IMG/VR virus record: IMGVR_UViG_3300044639_000460
Location: 1 to 37,561 of that record
DNA: 37,561 bases
Source: a virus
Direction: 5' to 3' (one strand)
Position numbers and translations under genes: made by a program. Each line of letters opens with the position of its first letter. Positions within the stretch are counted from its first letter, which is position 1. Shown here one piece after another: positions 1-7,296 of the stretch. The notes beneath the pieces were generated by a model. That model ran no database searches. It saw nothing but the letters and a program-made list of their open reading frames with translations, and had not been told where the DNA came from.

Positions 1-596
1 GCACTATCTCTATCAACATCATCAAGAAATTCTAAACGAACTTCACCACTTCCACCTAGAGTGGAAAGTTGTTGTTGAATTCTTGTTATGAATAAGTTGT
101 AATGCTTTTGAAGATCATCAAGTGTTGCAAATTTTTGATCCAAAGGTGTAAGTGGATCATTTTGGACTTTTGTGTTTGAAGGTTCAGAAAGAAGTCCTAA
201 AGATTTTTCTATGAGTGATTCAGATTTTTCATCTGTTTTTGGTGATTCTTCAACACACCATTCGTATGATGAATCCTTTCCCGTATTTTTTTCTACTATA
301 TTATCTACAATTTCTTGAACTTCATCAATAACTTCTTCTACAATTTCCTGAACTTCTTCTATTGGTTGTTCTTTTACTTTATTAGAATACAACCAATTTT
401 CAAATGCTTCTAAAGTCTTTTCTTCTTTCTTTTTTTTGATCTTAGTCTTTTTCTTTAAAGTAGTTACTTCTTCAAAGATACTATTTAAATTTAATTCACC
501 GACAATTGAGTTAAATTCTTCTTTTTTCTTTTTCTTCTCAGTGCTTACTGAAGAAAAAAAATCTGATAAATCTATTTTAACTCCAAGATCATCCAC
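1..596 (-). CDS. Lysine-rich head-region structural protein, 3' end cut by the window
   Basis: This open frame of 198 codons runs off the left edge. I start it at GTG 596-594: the in-frame codon just upstream (599-597) is TAG, and GAGGAAGAG lies 7-10 nt before the GTG, inside the end of the upstream gene. The N-terminal third has lysine clusters (STEKKKKKEE and KKKTKIKKKKEEK). Next comes an acidic, helix-prone stretch (IEEVQEIVEEVIDEVQEIV). Near the cut is a more conserved-looking segment, LDDLQKHYNLFITRIQQQL, then STLGGSGEVRLEFLDDVDR. I recall similar 'hY..fi.riq.QlstLGG.Gev' segments in marine T4-like structural proteins. The position after gp20 and gp67 is where T4 carries gp68, 21 and 22, so a prohead scaffold or head role is likely but inferred. 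Product unnamed. Confidence 0.8.
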   Translation of the reverse strand, partial: MDDLGVKIDLSDFFSSVSTEKKKKKEEFNSIVGELNLNSIFEEVTTLKKKTKIKKKKEEKTLEAFENWLYSNKVKEQPIEEVQEIVEEVIDEVQEIVDNIVEKNTGKDSSYEWCVEESPKTDEKSESLIEKSLGLLSEPSNTKVQNDPLTPLDQKFATLDDLQKHYNLFITRIQQQLSTLGGSGEVRLEFLDDVDRDS

Positions 597-599
597 CTA

Positions 600-776
600 T
601 CACTCTTCCTCATCTACATCAGAATCTTCATCAGAAAGATCAAACATTGATGCTGATACACCGGGACGAAAAGCATCAATTTTCTCTGCAGATTTTGCAA
701 ATAAAAGTTCTTTAATTTTATCGCTCACTGATGATGGTGATTCGTCAGCAACAATCATATCTAGAAGATCATCCAT
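600..776 (-). CDS. gp67: Prohead core protein gp67
   Basis: This is a 58-residue acidic protein starting MDDLLDMIVADESPSS and ending in a run of Asp/Glu (DEDSDVDEEE). T4 gp67 is a small prohead core (scaffold) protein encoded directly after portal gene 20, also with a very acidic tail. Its job is to help form the inner core around which the head shell assembles, and it is removed by the maturation protease. I start at ATG 776; an upstream in-frame TTG (788) would add four residues but has no better ribosome site. A perfect late promoter octamer lies about 27 nt upstream. Identity rests on position, size and composition rather than a catalytic motif. Confidence 0.72.
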   Translation of the reverse strand: MDDLLDMIVADESPSSVSDKIKELLFAKSAEKIDAFRPGVSASMFDLSDEDSDVDEEE

Positions 777-802
777 TTTTAATACCAATAGTTAATCGTT
801 TT

Positions 803-810
803 TATTTATA
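803..810 (-). promoter_or_regulatory. T4-type late promoter for gp67
   Basis: On the minus strand the sequence reads TATAAATA, a perfect match to the T4 late promoter -10 octamer recognised by the gp55 sigma factor (with gp33 and the gp45 clamp in T4). It ends 26 nt before the gp67 ATG. The TAA stop codon of gp20 (808-806) is positions 3-5 of the octamer. Confidence 0.75.
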
Positions 811-2494
811 TCTCGCCACCCTTGGGCATTTCTACTATTCTTCCATCTGCTTCTGTTGCAGCACCTTGAGCATCAAGATTTGGTTCCATTACTGGTTGTC
901 CTAAATCCATACCTGCAGTTTCTGGTCCTAAAGGTAATCCAGTTGTTGGATCTACTGGAATACTTGGATCTGGAATAACTCCATCTTTAATTTCTTTTTT
1001 AATAATTTTGTCTTGCTCAATAATTTCTTCATCAGTTTGGCGAAGAATTTTTCTTCTCACATAATCTTGAGAAAAATACTTCCCAACATATGGTTCTGCA
1101 ATTTGAACCATATTCAATCTTTCATTTAAAAGTTCTGCGTCCTTGAGTTCAGCAAAATGATTATCATACAAGAAGTCATATTGAATATGTTCTTGCATAA
1201 TACCCCAATCTTCTGGAGTAATAATATTCTTAAGAATAAGTTGAGTCTTCAACATATCATTAAACATATAAGAAAATCTTTTTCTTAAACGTGCAACAAA
1301 CTTACTGAACTTAACTTCATCACGAAGAATCTCTGATGAACGACCAAGGTTAAACCCACCCTCTCCATCCATTCTCGATGGTGGGACGTTCAAAGAGCGA
1401 TAAAGTTTTTTCTTAAAGTATTCAATATCTGTAATTTCTCCAAGATTTTGTCCACCTGGAAGAGTAGAAATTTCAGTTCCTCTACCACCTTCACGACGAG
1501 GAAGCCAGAAATCCTCAAGCATTGCCATAAACTTTTTATCATCACGAATTTCTCCAGTGCTTGCGTCATAGACCATCTTATTTCTATAGCGCATCATTAC
1601 ATCGCGTAGATATTGCTCTGCTTTTACCTTTGGGAGATTTCCAACATCGATGTAAAAAATTCTACGTTCTGGTGCGCGTGACAATCTGTAGATTACCAAA
1701 CTATCTTCAATCATTCTCAATTGATTGAGAGATTTGATTGCCTTGTGGAGATATGAAAGTGTTGACCCCTTGTTTCTATCTACAAGTCCAGAGGTACAAT
1801 AAGTAATTGAATCTTTTGAAAACTTAATTCCACCAGTACCACCCATAGAAGATGGATTGGTAGTTGGATATGTCATTTTTGGATTATAGATGAAATATTC
1901 CTCAATCTCAGGAAATTCATAAGACATTGGATCATCAATATTTACATTTGCCAATCTATAAATTTTCTTATCTTTTTCTGTTTGTTTTTGTTGACGGACA
2001 TAACGCATTTTCATTGCGTCTATGTAACGAAGTTCTTGAATACCTTCGTGTGGATTTTTTAGATCAATTACTTTGTGATAAAACAATCTGCCATCAACAT
2101 ACCAATTTCTATAGATTTCGTGAGATTTTCTATCAAAATCTAAAAGTTCTAAAATATGTTTAAACTCTTCTCTAATTTTTTTCTTAATACCGTCACTTGC
2201 GTTGAGATTTGATAGTTCAATTGAAACTGGACTATCGTTTGTGTCGCTTACAATTGCTTCGTTAACAATATCTTCAATAGCACTATCGCATTCTGGATGA
2301 AGTGCCATCTCACGATATCTTTTGATTAAATCAAATTCAGTTCTATAAACTCCTTCAATATCAACATATGAACCAAAAAATCCACTAGACAGATAAAAAT
2401 CACTCCCGTCCTCATTATTGGGAGGAACGGGAGATACTACACCTGGAGATATTGGTTCGTTATCCTCAATAGAGAATCCAAACAACTTTGCCAT
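806..2494 (-). CDS. gp20: Portal vertex protein gp20
   Basis: This 562-residue protein is close in length to T4 gp20 (524). Twelve copies form the ring at one head vertex. The ring starts prohead assembly, docks the terminase motor during packaging and later joins the neck. The clearest family segment is at about residues 322-372: MLEDFWLPRREGGRGTEI, then STLPGGQNLGEITDIEYFKK and LYRSLNVPPSRM. T4 gp20 has the matching W-L-x-R-R-x-G / T-L-P-G / L-x-V-P-x-S-R pattern. The C-terminal 50 residues are proline- and acid-rich and look disordered. It starts at ATG 2494 with a weak Shine-Dalgarno, after a late promoter candidate at 2524-2531, and is followed by gp67 as in T4. Confidence 0.97.
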   Translation of the reverse strand: MAKLFGFSIEDNEPISPGVVSPVPPNNEDGSDFYLSSGFFGSYVDIEGVYRTEFDLIKRYREMALHPECDSAIEDIVNEAIVSDTNDSPVSIELSNLNASDGIKKKIREEFKHILELLDFDRKSHEIYRNWYVDGRLFYHKVIDLKNPHEGIQELRYIDAMKMRYVRQQKQTEKDKKIYRLANVNIDDPMSYEFPEIEEYFIYNPKMTYPTTNPSSMGGTGGIKFSKDSITYCTSGLVDRNKGSTLSYLHKAIKSLNQLRMIEDSLVIYRLSRAPERRIFYIDVGNLPKVKAEQYLRDVMMRYRNKMVYDASTGEIRDDKKFMAMLEDFWLPRREGGRGTEISTLPGGQNLGEITDIEYFKKKLYRSLNVPPSRMDGEGGFNLGRSSEILRDEVKFSKFVARLRKRFSYMFNDMLKTQLILKNIITPEDWGIMQEHIQYDFLYDNHFAELKDAELLNERLNMVQIAEPYVGKYFSQDYVRRKILRQTDEEIIEQDKIIKKEIKDGVIPDPSIPVDPTTGLPLGPETAGMDLGQPVMEPNLDAQGAATEADGRIVEMPKGGEI

Positions 2495-2523
2495 AATTTA
2501 TTTTTAGTCTTTGATCTTTAGAC

Positions 2524-2531
2524 TATTTATT
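2524..2531 (-). promoter_or_regulatory. T4-type late promoter for gp20
   Basis: Minus-strand AATAAATA (one mismatch to TATAAATA) lies in the short gp19-gp20 gap, 3 nt after the gp19 TGA and about 29 nt before the gp20 ATG. The placement and the match to the nATAAATA form used in marine T4-like phages support a late promoter. Confidence 0.6.
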
Positions 2532-2534
2532 ATA

Positions 2535-3104
2535 TCAGTTTTCGCCTGTATATGGAGTCCAATATTGAACTTGGAATTCTACAGTGAACTCTTCAATAGT
2601 ATCTGCAGTGTCATATGAAAGATCAATTGCAGAAATATTGGTTGGAAAAATGCTATAGAACTTATACTGCTTAGCAACTTCTAGTCCAGTGCCAACTGCA
2701 GCGTTTCCACCAACAACACTTGGAAGTCTCTTTAATTGCTTAACGAGAACATCTCTCATATAATCATTGGGATCAGTTGCACCGCTTCCGTCTGCATATT
2801 GTCCAACATACTGCATCCAAGCTTCCATTGCAGTTCTGATCTTAAAGTCTTCATCGTTAATGACGGTGATTGCCCAAGTATCAAATGTACGATCACCTGC
2901 TACCTTGAAGATTCTTCCTCTGAAAGGAACATCAATAGAAGCAATGTTAGATGCTGGTAAGTTTGCTGCCTTACATAATACAGAAAATTCATTGGCATCA
3001 AACTCTGCACCGCCAGGGAAGTCGGTTAAAACAACTTCAAATAGATTGGGGCGAGCTCCGCCGCCCTTGAGTGCTGTTTTGAAATCCTGAATACTGTGTG
3101 CCAT
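2535..3104 (-). CDS. gp19: Tail tube protein gp19
   Basis: This 189-residue protein is the stacked-hexamer subunit of the inner tail tube through which DNA passes. T4 gp19 has 163 residues. Family features visible here are GGARPNLFEVVLTDFPGG near the N-terminus, FKVAGDRTFDTWAITVINDE in the middle, FYSIFPTNISAIDLSYD and the C-terminal EEFTVEFQVQYWT. T4 gp19 has the matching ARPNLFQV, VAGDRTFDDWTVTVMNDE and LWPTNVGELQLDWD segments. The gene sits between sheath gp18 and portal gp20, as in T4. It has the strongest ribosome binding site in the window, fitting a major virion protein. No late promoter lies directly before it, so it is probably read with gp18. Confidence 0.97.
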   Translation of the reverse strand: MAHSIQDFKTALKGGGARPNLFEVVLTDFPGGAEFDANEFSVLCKAANLPASNIASIDVPFRGRIFKVAGDRTFDTWAITVINDEDFKIRTAMEAWMQYVGQYADGSGATDPNDYMRDVLVKQLKRLPSVVGGNAAVGTGLEVAKQYKFYSIFPTNISAIDLSYDTADTIEEFTVEFQVQYWTPYTGEN

Positions 3105-3112
3105 TTTTAGGT

Positions 3113-3119
3113 CCTCCTT
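3113..3119 (-). promoter_or_regulatory. Strong Shine-Dalgarno of gp19
   Basis: Minus-strand AAGGAGG lies 8 nt before the gp19 ATG at 3104. It is nearly perfectly complementary to the 16S rRNA 3' end. Most other genes in the window have much weaker sites, so this likely reflects the high copy number of tail tube subunits. Confidence 0.8.
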
Positions 3120-3137
3120 GTTGTTTTTTTAACTAAA

Positions 3138-5321
3138 TCAAACCGTACCCGCTACCTCTTCAAATGCTACGCCAGTGCGTGTAGCAACGAAGGTAAGAGT
3201 TACATAATTGATGGACTTAGCAGGCTTCAGGTAAATGTCTGCTCTGAACTCATTATTATCAATCACATCAGGAGTATTGTTTGATGTGTCACAAACGACT
3301 AGGAATCCATAAAGTCCTCTCTTTGCCTGAACATCGCGGAGGTAAGGTTCAACAATGTTCTTAAAGTTTGCTCTCGTAAGTTCATCATTTAATTCGAAGA
3401 GTTGTGCCTGAGCAGCTCTTTCAAGTGCTTGTTCAATTGTAAGGAACAAGCGACGAACATTGATTCTATCAAATGCTGATGCATAAGTAAGAGCAGTTTT
3501 GTCCCCAAAGAGTAGAGTTCCAACTCCTTGCTGAGTTACAATTGAATTGATTCTCAGAGGATAGAGTTGATCTCTCTGCGCTTTATTTGGATTGTATGCA
3601 AGTTTAATTGCATTATTGAGAATTCCACGTTGCTGTCCTGCTGGTGAGAACCAAGGATAAGCAACAATGTTTGTTCTTGTCATTAGACCTGCAACGTCAG
3701 CATTACAAGGAATGTAAACAAACTTATTGTTAAATCTATCATAGGTGTACTTATATCCACTATCAAATACTGCATAAGAAGAAGATGAAAGTGGGCTGAA
3801 GTACTTGATTAGATTATTGGTTTGAGTTGTGGTGTTTGTAATCCCAATCAGATTTGCTCTGTGAGGACCAACGCAAGCCATACAATCTTGTCTATTTCCT
3901 GCTACAGAAATTAGATAATTTGCTTTTGCTTGAGAATCTGATTCTGAATCAAGACCAGGACCCATAATCAAGTAGTCTACTTGTACTTCATCTTTATTGG
4001 AGAATAATCCATATGAAGTGATCAAGTCTCCTAAAGTTGCCTTCATTCCACCAGCAACAGAATAATCAACACCACCACCTAGAGTATAAGTTTTATTGCC
4101 GATTGCACTAAAGGTAATGTCTTGGGCATTTTGACCCCATAGACCTTGTGCTGTTGTAAATGAAGTAAAAGATGTAGAGAATCCAGTTGCTCTTGGTGTT
4201 GTTCCCCAATAAGCGTCTGCTGCACTCGAAGGATTATTTCCAGCATAAATTTGACCAGAAAAATCTGCCAAATATTGCTTATACCAGATCTTCTGAGGAG
4301 AATTGACAGCAGAAATAGAATCAAATGCTTTTGAAAGACCAAGGTGCTTTTCAATAATTGTACCTTGATTTCCTGTTATAGTTCCAAGATCATCAACAAC
4401 TGCAATATGAATCCCATCATTCTTACCATTTCTGTCCAGAGAATATCTGTTAGAAGTTGGTTTTGGTGCAATCGATTTCCAATAAACTGTTGAATTTGTT
4501 AATCCAAGAGTTTGATTACCATACCAATCCGAAACAGACGCAACAGTTGCCAATCCAGATTGACTTCCTGAATTATTAATGAATCTAATTGTATTTGATG
4601 CAGCAAATGCAGCAATAGTAGAACCCTCTGCGTAATCAATTTTTGTTTCAGTTCCCGCACTAGAAACTCTTGAAACAACCTTTACATCAATTGTGCTATT
4701 TCCGTTTGTTGAATCTGTTGTTACGCCAGTAATAATGCCTTTAAGGTATCCAGTAAACAGAGAAGTGCTTCCAGATCCTGCAATTACTTGATTGGTAAGA
4801 GCAACGGTGACTCCGTAACCAACAGTTGCGCCGAGAGCAACGAGACTGGTTGTGGTAATACCTAAAGTTTGATCTGCTAAATCATCGATAAAACAAACCT
4901 TAAGACCATTTCCCCAAGAACCTGGGTTTTTTGCTCCATATGTATAGTTTGTACCATCTGAGTGATTATTGGTATAATCATCGTAGTTATCAATTTTCAA
5001 ACTGGTGGTTGAAGCGATCCCAACTCCAGCATTAGCGTTATTTAAAGTTGATCCGCTAGTTCTTACAACTTTTAAAACACCGCCATATGAAAGATATGAT
5101 GATGCACTCATCCAGTACTCGTATTGAGCATCTGTTGAGATGGGCTTTCCAAAAACATTGATAAGATCTTGTTCTGTAGTGATGTCAATTGGGTAATCAA
5201 CTGGTCCAATTGGAAAGGGTCCCGCAATTGCACCAATGTTATCTAAAACATTATCAGCTCTCCCTACAGTTAAATCAACCTCTCTGACTAGTACACCAGG
5301 AGATAATTGAGGAGTCGCCAT
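3138..5321 (-). CDS. gp18: Contractile tail sheath protein gp18
   Basis: This 727-residue protein is close to T4 gp18 (659). It polymerises around the tail tube and contracts to drive the tube through the host envelope. The N-terminus (QLSPGVLVREVDLT) is the typical sheath strand. The C-terminal domain carries the conserved core: FDRINVRRLFLTIEQALERA, then a region with NFKNIVEPYLRDVQAKRGLYG, FLVVCDTSNNTPDVIDNNEF and DIYLKPAKSINYVTLTFVAT. The middle (about residues 110-330) is Ser/Thr/Gly-rich, consistent with surface-exposed insertion domains that vary between phages. It starts at ATG 5321 after GGAG, with a late promoter and a probable terminator just upstream. gp19 follows 33 nt downstream. 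Confidence 0.97.
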   Translation of the reverse strand: MATPQLSPGVLVREVDLTVGRADNVLDNIGAIAGPFPIGPVDYPIDITTEQDLINVFGKPISTDAQYEYWMSASSYLSYGGVLKVVRTSGSTLNNANAGVGIASTTSLKIDNYDDYTNNHSDGTNYTYGAKNPGSWGNGLKVCFIDDLADQTLGITTTSLVALGATVGYGVTVALTNQVIAGSGSTSLFTGYLKGIITGVTTDSTNGNSTIDVKVVSRVSSAGTETKIDYAEGSTIAAFAASNTIRFINNSGSQSGLATVASVSDWYGNQTLGLTNSTVYWKSIAPKPTSNRYSLDRNGKNDGIHIAVVDDLGTITGNQGTIIEKHLGLSKAFDSISAVNSPQKIWYKQYLADFSGQIYAGNNPSSAADAYWGTTPRATGFSTSFTSFTTAQGLWGQNAQDITFSAIGNKTYTLGGGVDYSVAGGMKATLGDLITSYGLFSNKDEVQVDYLIMGPGLDSESDSQAKANYLISVAGNRQDCMACVGPHRANLIGITNTTTQTNNLIKYFSPLSSSSYAVFDSGYKYTYDRFNNKFVYIPCNADVAGLMTRTNIVAYPWFSPAGQQRGILNNAIKLAYNPNKAQRDQLYPLRINSIVTQQGVGTLLFGDKTALTYASAFDRINVRRLFLTIEQALERAAQAQLFELNDELTRANFKNIVEPYLRDVQAKRGLYGFLVVCDTSNNTPDVIDNNEFRADIYLKPAKSINYVTLTFVATRTGVAFEEVAGTV

Positions 5322-5356
5322 GTTTTTCTCCGTTAAATCTCAGTTTATCTAAAAAA

Positions 5357-5364
5357 TATTTATT
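5357..5364 (-). promoter_or_regulatory. T4-type late promoter for gp18
   Basis: Minus-strand AATAAATA (one mismatch to the T4 late octamer) lies about 35 nt before the gp18 ATG. It is immediately downstream of the T-tract of a probable terminator. It would restart transcription for sheath and tube. Confidence 0.65.
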
Positions 5365-5394
5365 AAAAAATCACTTTTCACGGGGGAAATGTGA
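5365..5394 (-). terminator. Probable rho-independent terminator between the zinc-ribbon gene and gp18
   Basis: On the minus strand TCAC-A-TTTC / CCCCGT loop / GAAA-A-GTGA forms a nine-position stem with one A-A mismatch, followed directly by TTTTTT (5370-5365). It begins 11 nt after the end of the zinc-ribbon gene. The stem is only moderately GC-rich, so strength is uncertain. The hairpin followed by U-tract and then a new promoter is the expected layout for a transcription-unit boundary. Confidence 0.5.
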
Positions 5395-5404
5395 CGTGAA
5401 CAAT

Positions 5405-5635
5405 TTACCAGTCAGGATACTCCCATTTACCAAAAATATTACTTTTCATTCTACCGACAGTTATACGTTTTATAGTACAATCTTTGCATTCATATGAATA
5501 TGAGGAAGAAACTGGACCTCTGTCTTTACGAGTTTGATAAAATCCATCTATTAAGTTTTTCATTTCCCCACAAACCCTACACTGTCTATCTACCAAAAGC
5601 AAATGACCCAATCTTATTTGTTTATCAAGTTCCAT
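5405..5635 (-). CDS. Small zinc-ribbon protein
   Basis: This 76-residue protein has two CxxC pairs: CRVCGEMK near the N-terminus and YECKDCTIKR about 30 residues later. This C2C2 knuckle resembles the zinc-binding N-terminus of phage HNH and endonuclease VII-type proteins (C-x2-C-G-x-x-K ... F-Y ... C-x2-C). No HNH or nuclease core follows; the protein ends in FGKWEYPDW. I start at ATG 5635, which overlaps the gp17 stop (TAATG) and has GGGAG about 11 nt upstream. A GTG at 5653 would add six residues inside gp17. Coupling to gp17 suggests co-translation with the motor, but the function is unknown; nucleic-acid or protein binding is the most that can be inferred. Confidence 0.75.
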   Translation of the reverse strand: MELDKQIRLGHLLLVDRQCRVCGEMKNLIDGFYQTRKDRGPVSSSYSYECKDCTIKRITVGRMKSNIFGKWEYPDW

Positions 5636-7281
5636 TAGGATAGATACTCCCACATATATGATCTATCTCCATATTCATCAACAAACCATCTATCTCCATC
5701 AACATCAACAAAACTTGAATCATCAAGACCATCTGAAATAAACCCGAATGGAGACATATCTTGTTCAATTTGATTTTTTTGTTCCTCATATAATCTTTTT
5801 CTAACATCCTGATCTGTAAGTTCTTTAAAGTAATCTTGAGCAACTAACCAAGCATAAATTACGAGACACATAGCAAGATCATCATTGCAACCCTCCTCTG
5901 CTTCAAAAGAATTATGTTTTTGAATAAAAGTAGTTAATTCTGAAATAATTTCATAGTCGTTGAGATATAGTTTATTCTCTTCAATCATTGTTTTGAGATT
6001 TAAACATCCAACCTTTTTAACAGTCTTGGACATTTTCACTCCAAGTTGAGTCTTCTTCCCAGAAAATCCTTGACCAACAATTTGACCCGCTCTCCCTCTC
6101 ATAGAACACATAAGAAGATTATTGTATTCGAGATCATATTGAAGGATTGATGCCACTTGATCTCCAACATCGTTAACTTCACATAGAATATAAGCATCAT
6201 TATAACTCTTTGCTACATCATGAATAACACTTGGGAATAACATTGGTTTAATTTCATTATTCCTATACTTTGCAACAACTCTATGAGGAAACTGTGTAAT
6301 ATCAACAACTGTAAATGCAGAATAGTCGTTTCCTACACCCCTAGCAACGTCTACAGTGATAAGATAATCGTGTTGTTCTTCTGGGTCTACATATAGATCT
6401 AAACCCCCGCTACGGGTCTTAGGATGGTCGTATACTAGGGCTCTGAGTTTACTTGGTGCAATGAGTGTATCAACAGAACCTAAAAATTCACATTCAAACT
6501 CAACTTTAAATTGTTGCTCCGATGTATTTGCAATGGTTTGTTTCTTCCATTCCTCATCTCTACCAGGAACCTCGCTCCAATGCACATCAGTAAAAACATA
6601 TTCGTTTTTACCTTTTTCAGCATCGTGCCACATTCGGTAGAAGTGATTCATACCATGTGGGGTAGAAACTATAATTACTTTCGTTTGTTTACCAGAAGTA
6701 ATAGTAGGATAAACAGATGCAAAGAAGGAATCTGCGATATGGTTTGGAACGAAAGCGAATTCGTCCAAGAAGAGGATATTGAACGACATGCCTCGGACAG
6801 CACTTGCAGATGTAGAAGCAGCCAAAATCTTTGATCCATTTTCCAATTCTAAAGAACCTTTATTCCATGATATAATACCTTGTTGCATCCATTTTGGTAG
6901 ATTTTCATATGCAGTTTGCAATCTATCCAAAAGTTCTCTTGCGGTTGCTGCCTTGTTTGCAAGAATGCCAATATTTACATTATCATTGAACACTGCATAG
7001 TGTAATAAGAATGATACCACGGTCGTAGACTTACCGGTCTGACGTGGCATTTTGCAGATATTAAATCTGTTTTTATGGAAATTATTAATTAACTTTTCTT
7101 GGAAATGGTATGGTTTAAATGTCTGCAATCCATGATCAAGAGTTACAATTTTTACATAGTTATTTGCAAAATAAACGGGATCATCTTTACATCTCATAAA
7201 CTCAAGAATCTGTTCTTGAGTAAATTCAATAGGAGTATTTGCTTTTTTTAATAGCGGGTTGCCAAGATAAACATCACTCAT
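5635..7281 (-). CDS. gp17: Terminase large subunit gp17 (packaging ATPase and nuclease)
   Basis: This 548-residue protein is somewhat shorter than T4 gp17 (610). It docks on the gp20 portal, hydrolyses ATP to drive DNA into the prohead and cuts the concatemer. The ATPase domain shows Walker A-type PRQTGKST at about residues 79-86, Walker B FNILFLDEF at about 168-175 with D173/E174, and the coupling motif STPHG at about 206-210. The RNase H-like nuclease domain shows TVDVARGVGNDYSAF (D311), the acidic strand ILCEVN (E368) and CNDDLAM (D467/D468). These match the acidic triad of the family. The start is ATG 7281, 15 nt after the 578-aa gene. Unlike T4, gp16 does not directly abut gp17. Confidence 0.98.
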   Translation of the reverse strand: MSDVYLGNPLLKKANTPIEFTQEQILEFMRCKDDPVYFANNYVKIVTLDHGLQTFKPYHFQEKLINNFHKNRFNICKMPRQTGKSTTVVSFLLHYAVFNDNVNIGILANKAATARELLDRLQTAYENLPKWMQQGIISWNKGSLELENGSKILAASTSASAVRGMSFNILFLDEFAFVPNHIADSFFASVYPTITSGKQTKVIIVSTPHGMNHFYRMWHDAEKGKNEYVFTDVHWSEVPGRDEEWKKQTIANTSEQQFKVEFECEFLGSVDTLIAPSKLRALVYDHPKTRSGGLDLYVDPEEQHDYLITVDVARGVGNDYSAFTVVDITQFPHRVVAKYRNNEIKPMLFPSVIHDVAKSYNDAYILCEVNDVGDQVASILQYDLEYNNLLMCSMRGRAGQIVGQGFSGKKTQLGVKMSKTVKKVGCLNLKTMIEENKLYLNDYEIISELTTFIQKHNSFEAEEGCNDDLAMCLVIYAWLVAQDYFKELTDQDVRKRLYEEQKNQIEQDMSPFGFISDGLDDSSFVDVDGDRWFVDEYGDRSYMWEYLS

Positions 7282-7296
7282 AATAAAAACCCAATA

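Noticed and set aside
600-788. Longer gp67 form starting at TTG 788
   Set aside because: ATG 776 is a standard start only four codons downstream. The TTG form has no better Shine-Dalgarno.
436-795. Plus-strand 119-codon open frame over gp67 and the left partial gene
   Set aside because: It lies antisense to two well-supported genes, encodes low-complexity Ser/Phe-rich sequence and has no ribosome site. It is a by-product of Lys/Glu-rich codons on the other strand.
5405-5653. Zinc-ribbon gene starting at GTG 5653
   Set aside because: The ATG at 5635 overlaps the gp17 stop in the usual coupled arrangement and has a suitably placed GGGAG.
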